From the NCBI RefSeq assembly GCF_025766255.1, contig NW_026516696.1, positions 186,001 through 250,000 on the forward strand: a DNA stretch of 64,000 bases, given 5' to 3'. This stretch comes from Zychaea mexicana (taxonomy: Eukaryota; Mucoromycota; Mucoromycetes; Mucorales; Lichtheimiaceae). The notes below the pieces were generated by a model that was given only the letters and a program-made list of their open reading frames with translations, did not search any database and was not told where the DNA came from. A program made the translations under genes and the position numbers. Of this stretch, positions 11,745-24,051 are shown in pieces; position 1 is the first letter of the stretch; each line of letters begins with the position of its first letter.

Positions 11745-12780
11745 TTGCTCTTCTTCCCTTCGCCTCTCTCTCTCTCTCCTTCTTTTCTTCTTCCCATGTA
11801 GCATTCTTTTAGTATTTCAAGTAAAAAAACCCCAGCATTGCGCTGTATAAAAACAAAAAACATGTCTTTTTCTTCTGCTGGGTTTTGGACGTCTGTCCAA
11901 GTATGTCTTTCTTTTCTTTCATGCCTTCCCTTACAAGCAGCACTGTCCTGTTAGAAGTGCTACGAACAGCATGCTTTATGTTGATTAGTTGAGCCATTAG
12001 TTGAACATACATGCTTCGATGGTAGACGTGGATCTAGCATTAGCACGAGCTGTAACCACTTGCATAATAAAGTGGAGCTGTGTGTACTATAGTGTTTATC
12101 CGCTACCGCAAGCAGTCGACCATACTGCCACTGTAATCTATAACATGATCTTCAGCGCAGCACGCATCTTCATCGACAATAATGCATACAGCACTTTCAA
12201 CCAAAGTCATGACACTGCTCTTCAATGGAAAACACAAAGATGATATGTCTCGACGCGTATTAAAAAAGAGAAATGTGTAAAGCGCTAGTAGTCCGCAGAA
12301 GTGCCTGATCATCACTGGCTATGAAAAAAAGACAATGATGGCATAGCCCGCCACTTTGAACGCTATATCGAGAACCTTATCGTCGATACATTTGTATATA
12401 AATAATCATATATAGCCTGATTATAAAAAAAAGCTGCTAATGTGAATGGGTGGAGGGGTGAAAGCTGTGCGCAGTACTTGAAGATTTGGCGAAGTCAGTC
12501 ATTGGAAGAGGAACCGCATTTCTGTGGATATCAAGTCGTCTTCTGCAGAGCTGATACAATAGACATTGCAAGTGTAAGTTTTTGTTAATGCCTCAAAATA
12601 TTTGAACCATACATTAAGCTATCAAATACTAATTAAACTGTTTTCCAGAAAGCTATCATAGAGGTAATATTCCGACAAAAGGCTACTTTATGTTATGAGG
12701 CGGTCTGTATAATTATTTACATCATGGGGCGGCTAAAGAGGTCTTGTTTTTGATGCATGGCTCACAAAAAAGCTTATATT
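11745..12780. other. Intergenic region
   Basis: Starts with a CT-rich 3' region of the preceding small gene, then becomes AT-rich. Open frames at 12001-12243 and 12103-12315 overlap on opposite strands and show no domain. Nothing further is supported. Confidence 0.4.
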
Positions 12781-13698
12781 GGCTGTAGGTGGGGCATGGT
12801 TTTTTATTCTACAGGCTGTGAGAGGGGCATGGTTTTTTATTCTCTAGGCTGTGAGAGGGGCATGGTTTTTTATTCTCTAGGCTGTGAGAGGGGCATGGTT
12901 TTTTATTCTCTAGGCTGTGAGAGGGGCATGGTTTTTTATTCTCTAGGCTGTAGCCGGGGCATGGTTTTTTATTCTCTAGGCTGTGAGTGGGGCATGGTTT
13001 TTTATTCTCTAGGCTGTAGCCGGGGCATGGTTTTTTATTCTCTAGGCTGTGAGTGGGGCATGGTTTTTATTCTATAGGTTGTAGGCGGGGCATGGTTTAT
13101 TATTCTATAGGCTGTAGGCGGGGCATGGTTTTTATTCTATAGGCTGTAGATGGGGCATGTTTTTTATTTTGCAAGCTGTAGACGGGGCATGTTTTTTCAT
13201 TTTGCAGGCTGTAGACGGGGCATGTTTTTCATTTTGCAGGCTGTAGACGGGGCATGTTTTTCATTCTACAAGCTGTAGACGGGGCATGGTTTTTTATTCT
13301 CTAGGCTGTGAGAGGGGCATGGTTTTTATTCTATAGGCTGTGAGAGGGGCATGGTTTTTTATTCTCTAGGCTGTGAGAGGGGCATGGTTTTTTATTCTAT
13401 AGGCTGTAGCCGGGGCATGGTTTTTTATTCTCTAGGCTGTGAGTGGGGCATGGTTTTATTCTACAGGCTGTGAGAGGGGCATGGTTTTTATTTTGCAGGC
13501 TGTAGGTGGGGCATGGTTTTTATTCTATAGGCTGTAGATGGGGCATGTTTTTTATTTTGCAAGCTGTAGACGGGGCATGGTTTTTATTCTATAGGCTGTA
13601 GGCGGGGCATGGTTTTTATTCTATAGGCTGTGAGAGGGGCATGGTTTTTATTCTACAGGCTGTGAGAAGGGCATGGTTTTTATTTTATAAGCTGTAGA
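12781..13698. repeat. 33-bp minisatellite, about 28 copies
   Basis: Tandem units of about 33 bp with consensus core GGGGCATGGTTTTTTATTC followed by a variable CTCTA/CTATA/CTACA and a GGCTGTGAG or GGCTGTAG linker. Units range from about 30 to 33 bp, mostly through changes in the T run. Variant types (GAGAGG, AGCCGG, GAGTGG, AGACGG, AGGCGG linkers) occur in blocks and alternate, suggesting higher-order duplication. Because 33 is a multiple of three, 12757-13077 on the plus strand stays open with an 11-residue period (GCERGMVFYSL). The frame is lost once units shorten after about 13065, so coding is doubtful. Confidence 0.95.
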
Positions 13699-13759
13699 CA
13701 TTTTCTTGGGCTATTTATGGGCAGGGCGTTTTTTTACATTACTACAGCACTAGACGCGG

Positions 13760-14844
13760 ATGCTGACTGGTGAAAGCCTCCCTCGCTCAATCCAAGCTTC
13801 TGATCCCAGGTTGACTTTGCCTAGCGCACCCCTATCGACAAAAAGCGACAAGAGCCAAACCTCAATGCAAGAACCATTCTGCTTTCACTGTTTGACATTG
13901 AGAATCACAGCAAAACAGCAAGCAAATCATTTCCAAATGTGTATGTCGTGCAGTCCTTGTTTTCTTCTCTTCATCAAGATGTTGCTATTTTGTATGTAGC
14001 TAATGATACCCATGACATAGACAGCAGATTCTGAAATCTTGGAACTTCAATATATACGTCAAGTATCGGTATGAGATGATACTGTTACGTACTTCTCAAA
14101 TATATATATACATTACAGAAACATTTATCGACGATCGGCAGAAAGCACCCTATTTTCTTCTTTCCTTTTGCCAATTTGCATTAAGCTAACTTGTTTTGAA
14201 CTTTTACTTTGACAGATAAAATATGACTTCTTTGCTGAGTTGGGTATTAGCGAGTATGAGGTGTCCAAGATAGGAAGTTTTCGAGGTTCCTGCAATCCTC
14301 AGGTTAAAATAGTAGTAATAGGCGCTTCTTTGTGTCCTTCGATGAGTAAGCGAGTATGTTCAGTCCGTGTAAGTTGTTGATTTTCAATGATATGATATTT
14401 GACTTGATTGGGTCTCCTTCAACCGAAATATAAGCTCTATGTAGAAGACAGGCAGCACCGTTTGTAGAGAAAACACATGTGCCTTCCTATTGTAGTGGTA
14501 CGAGAAATGTAAGTCTTTGGCTCATCTTACAAATCTTTTAACAATTTCTGGTAACCTTTAAACAAATTATAGAGAGCTGTATTGTATACACAATAAAGTG
14601 AGTCATTTAAACCCATTTTTCTTTTGTTGCTTGGACCTTGATGTATTTACTACAGCTTTAATTAAGGGTTCTTCTCGTCAAGAAGTTGGATCGCACACAC
14701 ATAAAAACGGTTACAAGCCGAGACAACAAAGTAAACCTGGCTTTTGATGGAATGACAGTGTACATCGAAGACAAAATTATATATATAGATGAAACTTTGA
14801 TAGTGCGCAACGTACTCCTCTTACATTTTTGTTTATATTGTTGA
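13760..14844 (+). pseudogene. Possible split gene or gene remnant
   Basis: Coherent fragments lie in order but I could not join them all in phase. 13760-13999 contains CFHC, 12 residues, then HFQMC, a UBZ4-like or other C-C-H-C zinc-binding pattern. 14216-14302 is a 29-codon exon-like block (acceptor tttgacag, donor caggtt) reading KYDFFAELGISEYEVSKIG. About 14455-14509 ends with a good donor (gtaagt). About 14671-14844 reads through KTVTSRDNKVNLAFDGMTVY to a stop. Real exons, or a decayed gene, are both possible. No family is recognised. Confidence 0.25.
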
Positions 14845-16639
14845 ACCAGACGATGATGGAAGTGTACGTGTTGAGTTTGCGTTATTGTATATTTAGAAAA
14901 GAGATACAAACACATATCTGAGTTTATGTCATAGATATAAACAGCCCCATAAAATAAAGAGGCATACAGTAGTGTTTACTGTTATTGTTTATCAAGAGAC
15001 CTTGTTGTGACAGGAGCGGCCCTCGTTGTTCTACTGCGTAGCGACATGCATCCCGTGTTTGCTCGTGACAGGCCCCTGACTGGTGTAACACGCTAGGATA
15101 ACAGAGAAGTAAGCATTGACTATGTACTATGTTAGCATGACTAATTGCGAATTTGCAATTTATACGTAAGAGCGAAATAATATGAGGCCTTTTTTAACCT
15201 GTCTCTGCTAAATTAGGTCATATAATAGTATCTCGAAAGCAAATACGTGTTTTTCAGCTTAGCAATAAACAAGACCATGAGCGAACTACATTATTACATT
15301 CTAAGTATATATAATTGTACCAGCGAAACAAGTCCTGCTTTTTACATGATTCGAAAACAGTCAAGAAGATGCTGTATATTTATGCCACCACGTCGTACTA
15401 CAGATGGAAAATCATTAATTGACATTGTACACATCTATCATCTCGTGCAAATAAATCAAAGTTTTTTTTTGCACCTCCTCAACAAATAGTGATTACAGTC
15501 AAAAAAAAAGAATCCATGTGTATGATACAGTGGTATCACTCCAAGACAAGGTTGAATCTGAAATATATAATTTCGGGCAATAATGGGTGATACAAGGAAA
15601 GCAGATGGACGGTTACAGGTGAAAATTTGAGCGCACCAGTACAATTTCTTCTCGAATGCCGATAATCACGTCAGATGTCATGATGCAGGGAGATCACGCG
15701 CGCGATTTCAGCTCTCACAGGGCATCGCTATCGTCGCCCACGTCTTTCTAACCGGATGCATACCGTGAAACGGCACGATGCATCACCGGTCTTTAATTCT
15801 CCACATAACAATAAAAGCACAGTAAAATGATACTATTGATTGTTGCATTCCAAAAAGCTCAAGTAGTTTATAAAATAACCGGGCACCATAATGATGCAGT
15901 GTTCAAGTTTATATTCTAATATATACAATCCAGTCAATATACAACAAATAATCGTTTTTTCTGGGGTGAAGAGCAAAAAGAAGCAAGTCCTGTGACCTTT
16001 TACAGCACATTGCAATGTAAAGCCAAGCAGAAAGAAAAAACATGGGATCTAATCATGGATGGAAATCCCTTATAGTGAGCTACTGTGCGACTGTTTCCAC
16101 AACAACGACAATAACACATCCTATAAAAAAGCGATGGCAACAGCATAAGATCACGATAGTTACTTGTATATAATGCTACATAAAAGAAAATAGTAATAGA
16201 GTTTTTAGAAGGGCTGCATTCATTATTCTTCTTGACGCACTGAATTCTAATTGGTCCTTGATGCATGCTTTTCAACCAAATGAGTCATTTTTCACACCAT
16301 ATATACTGTGTTATCTCTTTTCATATAGTGATAAGTACAGAAAGACAAAATGCAGTTTGTGGCTGTTGTATATATCAACTATAAAGTTAGCCCTGCATAG
16401 TGAGACGAGGAAAATAAAAGAGTGTGATCATATGCACAGGTCTCTCTCTCTATGTTGGCTTTGCATTGAGCTGTTCGCAGTTGTCGTCATTTTGGTCGTC
16501 GGATGCAGCCCGATGCCTTTAAAATCGCGGTGTTCAATTCGCGGGGTGTGGGTTTAATTTCGTTTATCTCTTTTTCTCTTTCTCTACACCTCCCTCCTCT
16601 CCCCCACCCTTCTCTACGACTCTTTGTACTTTTTTTTTC
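14845..16639. other. Intergenic AT-rich region and transporter leader
   Basis: No convincing gene. The last 80 bases before 16640 are a pyrimidine-rich leader (about 16560-16638) feeding the start codon of the transporter. Confidence 0.4.
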
Positions 16640-18479
16640 ATGCCTCTGTACGGCAGCACTCCAGCAACTACTACTACTACTACGCCGACGTTACCGCCAG
16701 ATCATGAAGCCTTAACACCAGAAGTAACACTGATAAAAGCTCAACAGGACCTTTATCAAGCAGCACGACCAGGTTACGGCACACGGAATAGACTTGAGAT
16801 ATCGTTCAACCTTGTCAATGCAACTGTGGGTGCTGGTATTATTGGCATCCCATTCGCAATCTATCATGCCGGCTTTATCTTTGGCATTGCTGTCTCGGTG
16901 CTTGTCGCTATCATCTCACAGCTTGGCCTGTACATGCTCATTATGGCCGGCCGTCGGGTGGAGATATACAAATACGCTGATTTGACCGAATACTTGATGG
17001 GACGGTCAGGATACTACTTTCTCAATATCACTCTACTCGTACAGTCGGTCGGAATCACCATTAGTTATTTTATCTGTAAGTGGCCCACTTGTCTCTTGCT
17101 TTTTGTTTGGCACTGGTAAAAAAACAAGTTGTCGACTTGTCTGATAAACATAATTTTCTATTATTGATGTCATGGTATTGTACGTTTCTAGTAATGGGAG
17201 ATACCTTGCCGGTTTTGATAAACCTGTATTTCCCAGGCTATAATCTCAGTCGTGAACTCATTGTATGCCTCATCTCATTATTCCTTGTAAGTGTCTTCTT
17301 CATTGTAGAAACACCCCAAAGGAGAAAAAAAAATACTTGCGAAACCAGTGTGCATGTACTGCGTAGTCATTTTCTCACACTATTAATGTAATAGGTTTTC
17401 CCACTAAATCTTCCACGATCGATCGGGGCACTTGCACGATGGTCGGTGATTTCAGTCTTGTGCATCCCTGTCATTATTCTTGTCATTCTTATACGAGCAC
17501 CTGTGTACATACCTGACGACTATGTCATGCCCATCACCTGGACAGGTCCTGACGTATTTGGCGCCCTTGGCATCATCGCCTTTGCGTTTGCGTGCCCACA
17601 CGTGGCCTTCAATAATTACTTATCTCAGCGGAACCAGTCTTCACGGGCATGGTATTGGACGACGGTCACCGCCACTGTTATGAGCTGGACCGTCACGATC
17701 ATGTTTGCTTTGGTCGGATATCTCTCTTTTGGTGACAAGGTCTACTCCAATCTGTTTCTCAACTTTGCACCAGATGACGGAATTATCAATATTGGGCGCT
17801 TTGCGCTTGGATTTAGCATGATTCTTACGATCCCGTGAGTGTATTTCTTTGCTTAATCATCAATGCGCGTGTGAGGCGGACGGGAAGGGAGGTTAGGGTC
17901 TTTAGATGGAATGCGCCCTAAAAAGCCAAAAGAAAAAAGATGGTGGAGAGATGTGGTATCTCTTTTTTTTTTTTGTACGGGCATAAGGGGGAGGTGGGGT
18001 TGGAGTTGCTTGGTGTGCAGAATAATTATGCTGATTTTGCATGCAATGTGCCTTTTCTGGGTATATATAGAATGGGGTTCTATCCAACACGCGAGTGTAC
18101 CCAAAAGTTGATCGGACTGGAAACAGCTGACCGTCACCCGAGCAAACTCGAGCATTTCGTGGTCACCGTTGTCGTTTTTGGCACATTGCTGTACTTCGGT
18201 ATTACCGTGCAGAGTCTCGGCAAGGTCTACGCTCTTGTTGGGGGCTTTGCAGCAACGACTCTCGCCTACATTATTCCCGGCGCCGCCTATCTGTTTGCCG
18301 GCCGCCGCTCGTCTCTTCTGTTGAACAAGCAATTGACAGAAGACGAAGCTGATACCTTGATTGATTCCCCTTCCAAGCATATCTATCCAATCATACTTGA
18401 CATTGCAGCAGGTCTGCTCATTATCTGGGGCCTATTCGTCATGGTCGTTTCTACCACCGGCGTCTTTACTACGTCGTAG
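16640..18479 (+). CDS. Vacuolar-type amino acid transporter (AVT/SLC38 family)
   Basis: A polytopic membrane protein of the amino acid/auxin permease family that moves amino acids across the vacuolar or plasma membrane. Exons are 16640-17075, 17192-17286, 17395-17834 and 18071-18479, all in agreeing phase, giving 459 residues. The N-terminus is a Thr/Pro-rich cytosolic tail. The family signature NLVNATVGAGIIGIPFAIYH opens the first membrane helix, and about ten further hydrophobic helices follow, including PDVFGALGIIAFAFACPHVA. Length is close to yeast Avt5-Avt7. The 236-base third intron is longer than most here. Substrate and transport direction cannot be read from sequence. Confidence 0.92.
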
Positions 18480-18820
18480 AATGCTAATCACTCTTTCAAT
18501 TTCGACCTCTCCTTGCCCAACCACCCCCGCTTCTTCTTCATCACTTTGCTCAACAGGCCCCACATCACCAGGATCGATACGCCACCAATAGCTTACAATC
18601 CAAACATTCATGCGTTCCTCACCTTTCATAGTCAACATTTCTCTGACGTGTACATAGTTTTCCAACTTTTTCCTTCTTTTATCTTGTTAGCATATACTCA
18701 CTACAAACTCACAAACGAATCAACCACACACATACACATACATTCTATAATTCATAAACACACGCAACCACAATAACCGATTTCTATACACAAAACACGC
18801 GGGAATCTCTTTTATTATTG

Positions 18821-19015
18821 TTATTGCTTTGACTTTTTATCGTGCTCGTCGGCCTTCTTCTCCATTTCCGACAACTTTTCGCGTGCCTCGGGGGAAATAG
18901 GCGATGGATGCTTTTCCTTGTTTGCTTCTTCGTCTCGAATCTTGCCAACGTGCTTTTTCGCCACCTTATGGGAACCGTCGTCTTTGTCTGCATCATATTT
19001 AACAACACGGAGCAT
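18821..19015 (-). CDS. Small hydrophilic Lys/Glu-rich protein, unknown
   Basis: A 64-residue single-exon frame starting MLRVVKYDADKDDGSHKVAK and ending EMEKKADEHDKKSKQ. It is highly charged, lacks hydrophobic segments and cysteines, and contains PISPEAREKLSEMEKKADEH, predicted helical. Composition resembles small hydrophilins or stress-associated disordered proteins, but I recognise no family. The alternative overlapping frame of 101 residues has a less protein-like composition. The neighbour transporter is convergent (ends 18479). Confidence 0.5.
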   Translation of the reverse strand: MLRVVKYDADKDDGSHKVAKKHVGKIRDEEANKEKHPSPISPEAREKLSEMEKKADEHDKKSKQ

Positions 19016-20286
19016 TGTGTCAGTAACAAGTCGCCATCACCACGTGCGGCACTGCAATGTTTGGGCATAGATTTTACCGGATCGCACACAGGTAGTTTGA
19101 TACAAAGACCGGCGCGAAATGCTGGCGAACGGTCGCAGTACGTTGGTTGTTGTTGTTGTGATAGCTGGACGCATTACGTTTTTCCTTCAATGAGAGAAGA
19201 CAGAATAGAAAAGTAGAAGAGAAAAGAAAAGAAGAAGAAAAGCGGCAATGGAGAGAAAGAAATACAGAAATTGCCCGAGGAAGTTATTAGCTATATTTTT
19301 CTGGAGCAGAAATTCACGCTAATGCAATCGAAACGTGATGTCGCACTGATGTCATCGGATTAAAACAGATATACCAGGCAATCATTAGCTTTTTCTGCTG
19401 CTATACGTATTATTGTTTGCAAAAAAATTGGACACTTACTTTGCTTTCGCAGGGACGCTTACTAGACGCTTGCATATCCAATATTATTTTTTCTTAGTGT
19501 CGTCGCCGTCGTCGTAGTTTCCCAACTCCATAGTCCAGTTTCACATAGAATCTGCTTTCTCGCTCGTTGGATCCTTAATGGAAAGTTCTCCGACTGGTAT
19601 TATCCAGCGATCAGATAGATAATTCTCTTTCGCCGAGTCCGATAATGTTCCCTACCAGAGTGCACTACTGTACGGGTCAATCCGTGACATTACATGCATA
19701 CAGTATAACATAAACAGAAAGAGCTGAAATCAATTTTTTTTTCTCCTTTCTTCATATATATAAATACAATATAAATCTATTCACACTTTTGACTTTGTCT
19801 GGAAAAACCCAAATGTGATTGTGACAATTTTTTGGGGGATAAAAATAGACTAACTTTCAAAATACTTGAAGGAATATGTCATTGCACTGTAGAAATGTAA
19901 TGTTATGTACTTTGTCACTCCAGCAACAATAGGGCTGTCACTGACCCCTAATACTGCTGGGCTACCGTCCATCAATTACTTATTGACAATGACCTTGCTT
20001 CTCACCCCAGTCTCGTTATCATCAAGTTTTTTGGATTCTTTGCTCACTGACAATAGCGGTCGAAAAAACAGGTCGCAGGGAAGTAGAGGAACAATGAGTG
20101 AAAAGATACTAACAACTTTCTATTTTGGGAGCGCCACAACATGAACGAGCGGCATGATTTACGTACTTGTTTTCGAGCAATTTCACATAGGAAGAAGACT
20201 GTATAAAGAGATCCGTTGTTCAGGTCAACAGCTTGAAAAGTAAACTCTACCCTCTCACTCCACCCAGCCTCTCCTCCAATTCTACG
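19016..20286. other. Intergenic region
   Basis: Mostly AT-rich with no convincing gene. At about 19270-19300 a plus-strand frame reads LPEEVISYIFLEQ, reminiscent of the start of an F-box, but it stops after about 30 further residues and has no companion exon that I can find. A purine-rich run lies at 19205-19245. Confidence 0.3.
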
Positions 20287-21326
20287 ATGTGGACGGAGCG
20301 CCAGGTGCAAGAACACGAACATTGGTTTCAAACCCTGTTCATCATTCTGGCTTTTTATTTTATCTTGTACATCCTCTTTCGCGCCGTATTCCATGTCACC
20401 CTTTTTCAACGCACAACAGAAACAATAAAAACAACGATGCCATTGTTCGTTCCCGCGACCTCCTCTACTGCGCCTAATACCGGTATTTTAACATCAGCAG
20501 CAGCTTCTGAGCCGTCATCAGGAGCAGGTGGACCGTCTTCAGCGACTGGTGTTCAAAATAAAACAATAGAAGGAATTGAACCATTAAGAAGAACGGAAGA
20601 GGTAAAAAAAGGAGCTCCCCTTATTTCACCGGCTTTTGGTTTTTATGATGAAGAGAAATCGTTTGGGATAAACAGTATATCAGTGTATGGCTAGAGTTAA
20701 CTCGAGTACTCGTCATTGTCCCTTCTTTTTATTACTGATAGCTTAAAGTAATTATTGAAACTCTCCGCAAACAGCGAGTGCACATTGATGAATTGTTTTG
20801 GGACCTGCGGAGCACGCTCATTGACCAACGCCAGGTAAGCATTTTTTTACCAGAAGCGATTGCAGTATCTGTGAGTGTTTCAGTCAATGGCTGCTACTGG
20901 TGGAGGGTGCTGAGTGGCGATGAGTTGTTTTTCAGCAGACAGGAATAAAGATACCAAAGTCACCATACTTTTTCATTCTAACTATACTGCGTGTATCCGT
21001 TACCCAAATGTACAGGAAATACATCGAGCACTGGTCGCTCTCGAAAGCCGACAGGCCGAATACCATCTAGCTCAAGTTTGTAATCTATAACATTTTGAGT
21101 AATATTTTCTTTAAGGGTCACAAGAAGAGCAAGAGTTTCTGGTGAGACTACATGGCTTTTTATCAACAGTTTGGATGATCTTGTTTTTTCTTAGCGACGT
21201 ATACAAGAAGATGGAGTGGGAGAAATCAGAAGTGACAATATTTCCACGGAAGAAGAAGAACAAGAAAGGATGAAAAAGAAGTATCATAACTTCGTCGTCG
21301 ACACTCCAAGAAGCGGAAAAAAGTAG
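20287..21326 (+). CDS. Single-pass membrane protein with coiled coil, unknown
   Basis: Likely exons: 20287 to about 20685, 20742-20834, 21016 to about 21075, and 21195-21326. The first three junctions agree in phase. Residues 1-40 hold WTERQVQEHEHWF then a strongly hydrophobic segment (TLFIILAFYFILYILFRAVF), a signal anchor or tail-out helix. A Ser/Thr/Ala/Gly-rich linker follows, then amphipathic helix VIIETLRKQRVHIDELFWDL and RALVALESRQAEYHLAQ, a probable coiled coil, and an acidic-basic tail ending DTPRSGKK. Between exons 3 and 4 an extra small exon (about 21116-21141) could be read if a 36-base intron is allowed, which would extend the coiled coil in frame. No family recognised; exon structure is the uncertain part. 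Confidence 0.55.
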
Positions 21327-23508
21327 TGATGGCAATGCTATGATAGTGACAGCAAGAAACAGGACGAATAAACCGACATAAACTAGTTGACTGTTTTTTT
21401 ATATAGTCTCCAGCTTGTATTTCCTCTTTATACGTGTCTTTTTCTTTGAAATATTTGTAGTAACTTTTTTTGTGTTATAGCTACATGTTCTATCATACCG
21501 CAAAACAAAACATACCTCTATTTGTTGAACATGTACCCGATCTATAGCGGTAGTAGATTCTAGCAAAAAACCCGACAACAGAGAATGACAGATCTTTCTC
21601 TGCAACAATAGCGAATTAAACTAGTTGCTTACATTGTTTTAATTGTTCTGTTGATCAAGGGAAGTTGGGGTAAGGGGTATAAAAAGCACCAAAAAAAAGG
21701 GAGGATAAGCCGCAAATGATGAAATAAAGGCGTGTTGCTGTGTCCGTGTGTGTCTGTTTGGAGAAGATGAAGAATATCGGCATCAGCAAAGTGGTATTGC
21801 AAGAATAAAAGATATTTGCTGGAGCGTGGAAAAAAGGAGCGTTTGATGGTGTATATACGTCATAGATAATGAATAATAAGCCATTAAAGATGATAGCAAT
21901 GCTGTACTGTTGTTAATACTATTACTATCACTAGTACCCTTTTCAAAAAATGCAATCATATCTCCTTATTTCCATATTTTCTCGGTTCAATGATGATATT
22001 TCTGTAAAACCACGTGTACCCCGAAATTTTGGTCAGTTCAGTTGGAACAAGATCAATGTTCATTGCCATGCACTTTCATGATCAAGCCCATTCGCCCATA
22101 CATCACTTCCATCAAGTCAAATCAACCAAATTAATAATTTAAAAAAAGCTATCAATTTATTGTATTAGCGTACCGTTCCTTGGTACGTTCCAGCAGTTAC
22201 CAAGGGGATCTTTACGAGTTCGAAGCTCTTCCGGCGTTATCATTGCCTTCTGTTTCGCGTTTGGTCCCGAAGTTGGCCTTGGATCTAGTCTAAGTGAGGC
22301 GAATGGGCGAGTTAAAAAAAACCCTTTTTCATGTATTTCTGTGTATGTATAAATGTTGAACTTATGATAGAGAAATTGTCATTGCGGAACCTGATTGATG
22401 TCCTGATTCTCCGGATACAACAATGCTTGAATTATATATTCGAGGTAGAAGTTCATTACGAAAAACTCAAGTTAAAGTTGTATGCAACGCTTCGATAAAA
22501 AAGAAAGCAGAAGTCTACTATCAGGTGTTTTAACTTTAGTTGTACGGAGCGCCTACTTCAAGAGATTACAAAGCAGGAAGTGTCTAAAATAGAGTTACAC
22601 GGAACACTTGTTTTTATATTCCCCGCTGGCGCTTCCTCGCTGTTATGAGCTACATCTAGCATCAGGAAACCAAAAACGAGCTGGCGGGTATGTTCACGAT
22701 AGAAATAATCGATGGATATGATGTTATTAGCTTTTAAAGATTTGGCCGAGAGCCGTTTGGGACACCGGATCATAGTGTTACGCGTTTGCCGTTGGCTGTC
22801 TCTGACAGCATTACCTTGGCGTATAAATTACAAAATAAAATGTGCATGATGTTATGTTGAGATATCCAGTCATAGGAAACAGTGATTTCTACAAATAACG
22901 AAGCATTTAAGTGGAGTGGCCCTAGGAGCTAAAGACGGCAGACGGGTTTACTTTGGATAAGCCATATACTTTTAGCAGAAATAGCTACATTAGTTTTTAT
23001 GGTATTGCCAATATAAACGGATACAAAGTCTCGTTTTCAAGCGAGAAATGTATGTAAATACTCTTCATTCAAAGTGAAAAAGAATGCAACAGGTTATCAT
23101 ATGATACACTATTTATGCTGAAAACAAAAGTCATTAAAATCCTTGGTCGAAGCAAGTCATAGTACTCTATATCGGTTGCGAGCGAGCATTTGGTCCTTAG
23201 AACATCTACCTGCTACTGACGACATTATCGCGGTCATTGATGCTATGCATAGCAGTAAATACGGATACAAAGTACAGTAGGTAATGAAGTAAAGAAGATA
23301 CAATTACCACAGGACAATGGATTTTTATTACAAGCTAACTACAACATTAATGCACAGTTGTATATAAATAGACTGCCATTCGGAGAAAAAACCTGCCTGG
23401 GAAACAACTTACAATCTTTCTTTCCTCTGCTCTTACAAACTATCAGTACCTTTTGCTGCTATTACATCAGCTTCCCCTTTAATCGACACCAAAACTACCG
23501 TCATCGAC
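21327..23508. other. Intergenic AT-rich region
   Basis: No convincing gene. A 71-residue minus-strand frame at 22558-22773 has no domain. A TATA-like tatataaatag at about 23358-23369 sits 140-150 bases before the microprotein start at 23509 and is a plausible core promoter. Confidence 0.4.
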
Positions 23509-23643
23509 ATGTGCTGTGCTCCTAGTAACAATCCAAGCAAACCATATCCAACCCGCTACCGTTTCTTGGAAGCATTCATCTTTGCTGTCTTTATACTGGC
23601 TATCGGTGCTGCTGCGAATCTACTGGCGGGAGAGCCGACATGA
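23509..23643 (+). CDS. Microprotein A, tandem membrane microprotein
   Basis: A 44-residue frame, MCCAPSNN.. then RFLEAFIFAVFILAIGAAAN and LLAGEPT. It has a Cys-Cys pair directly after the start, a Pro/Asn-rich hydrophilic part and one C-terminal hydrophobic helix. The same plan recurs in the frame at 24052-24216, with identities at MCC, PSN-P, the F-x-EA-x-IF core, AIG-AA and LA. Two copies with the same start, helix and stop position are hard to explain by chance. A TATA-like box lies about 140 bases upstream. Adjacent cysteines suggest palmitoylation, and the C-terminal helix suggests a tail-anchored protein; both are inference. Function unknown. Confidence 0.6.
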   Translation: MCCAPSNNPSKPYPTRYRFLEAFIFAVFILAIGAAANLLAGEPT

Positions 23644-24051
23644 ACACTCAAAAGAAACGCACCTATCTCCAATGTATAACGAGCTAAAAATTATAATACA
23701 CTGTCTTCCTCACATATGTTTCATTTCTACATACTGTACAAATCAATAAATCTTGCCCTTAAAAACTTTTTACTCAACAGAAACAGTGTAGCCGTTGCAC
23801 GGGTATCTTGTGATGAAATACATGTTCGCAACAATGGAGCAATATGTGCTGTGAAATTACTGATACACCCACGAGGATTCAACCCGTACTGACAACAGAA
23901 TATAATTAGTTGAGGCATCTGGTGGCAGCACTGCACCATATACACCCTTCCCCACTCAAAAAAACAAGCATCAACAACAAAAGCCTTTTGTTTCCTTTGC
24001 GTCCGCTATTTCTGATTTGTCATTTTTCTTTTTCGTTAACTTTTCCGAATT
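23644..24051. other. Spacer between the two microprotein genes
   Basis: Holds the 3' region of the first microprotein gene and the promoter of the second. A pyrimidine-rich stretch with several TTT/CTT runs lies at about 23975-24045, directly before the second start. Confidence 0.4.

Noticed and set aside
15000..15110. Possible structured RNA
   Set aside because: Locally GC-richer, but no consistent stem set or known motif could be found by eye.
22150..22300. Possible tRNA (GAGTTCGAAGCTC)
   Set aside because: The T-loop-like sequence has no matching T stem, and no acceptor or anticodon stem can be folded around it.
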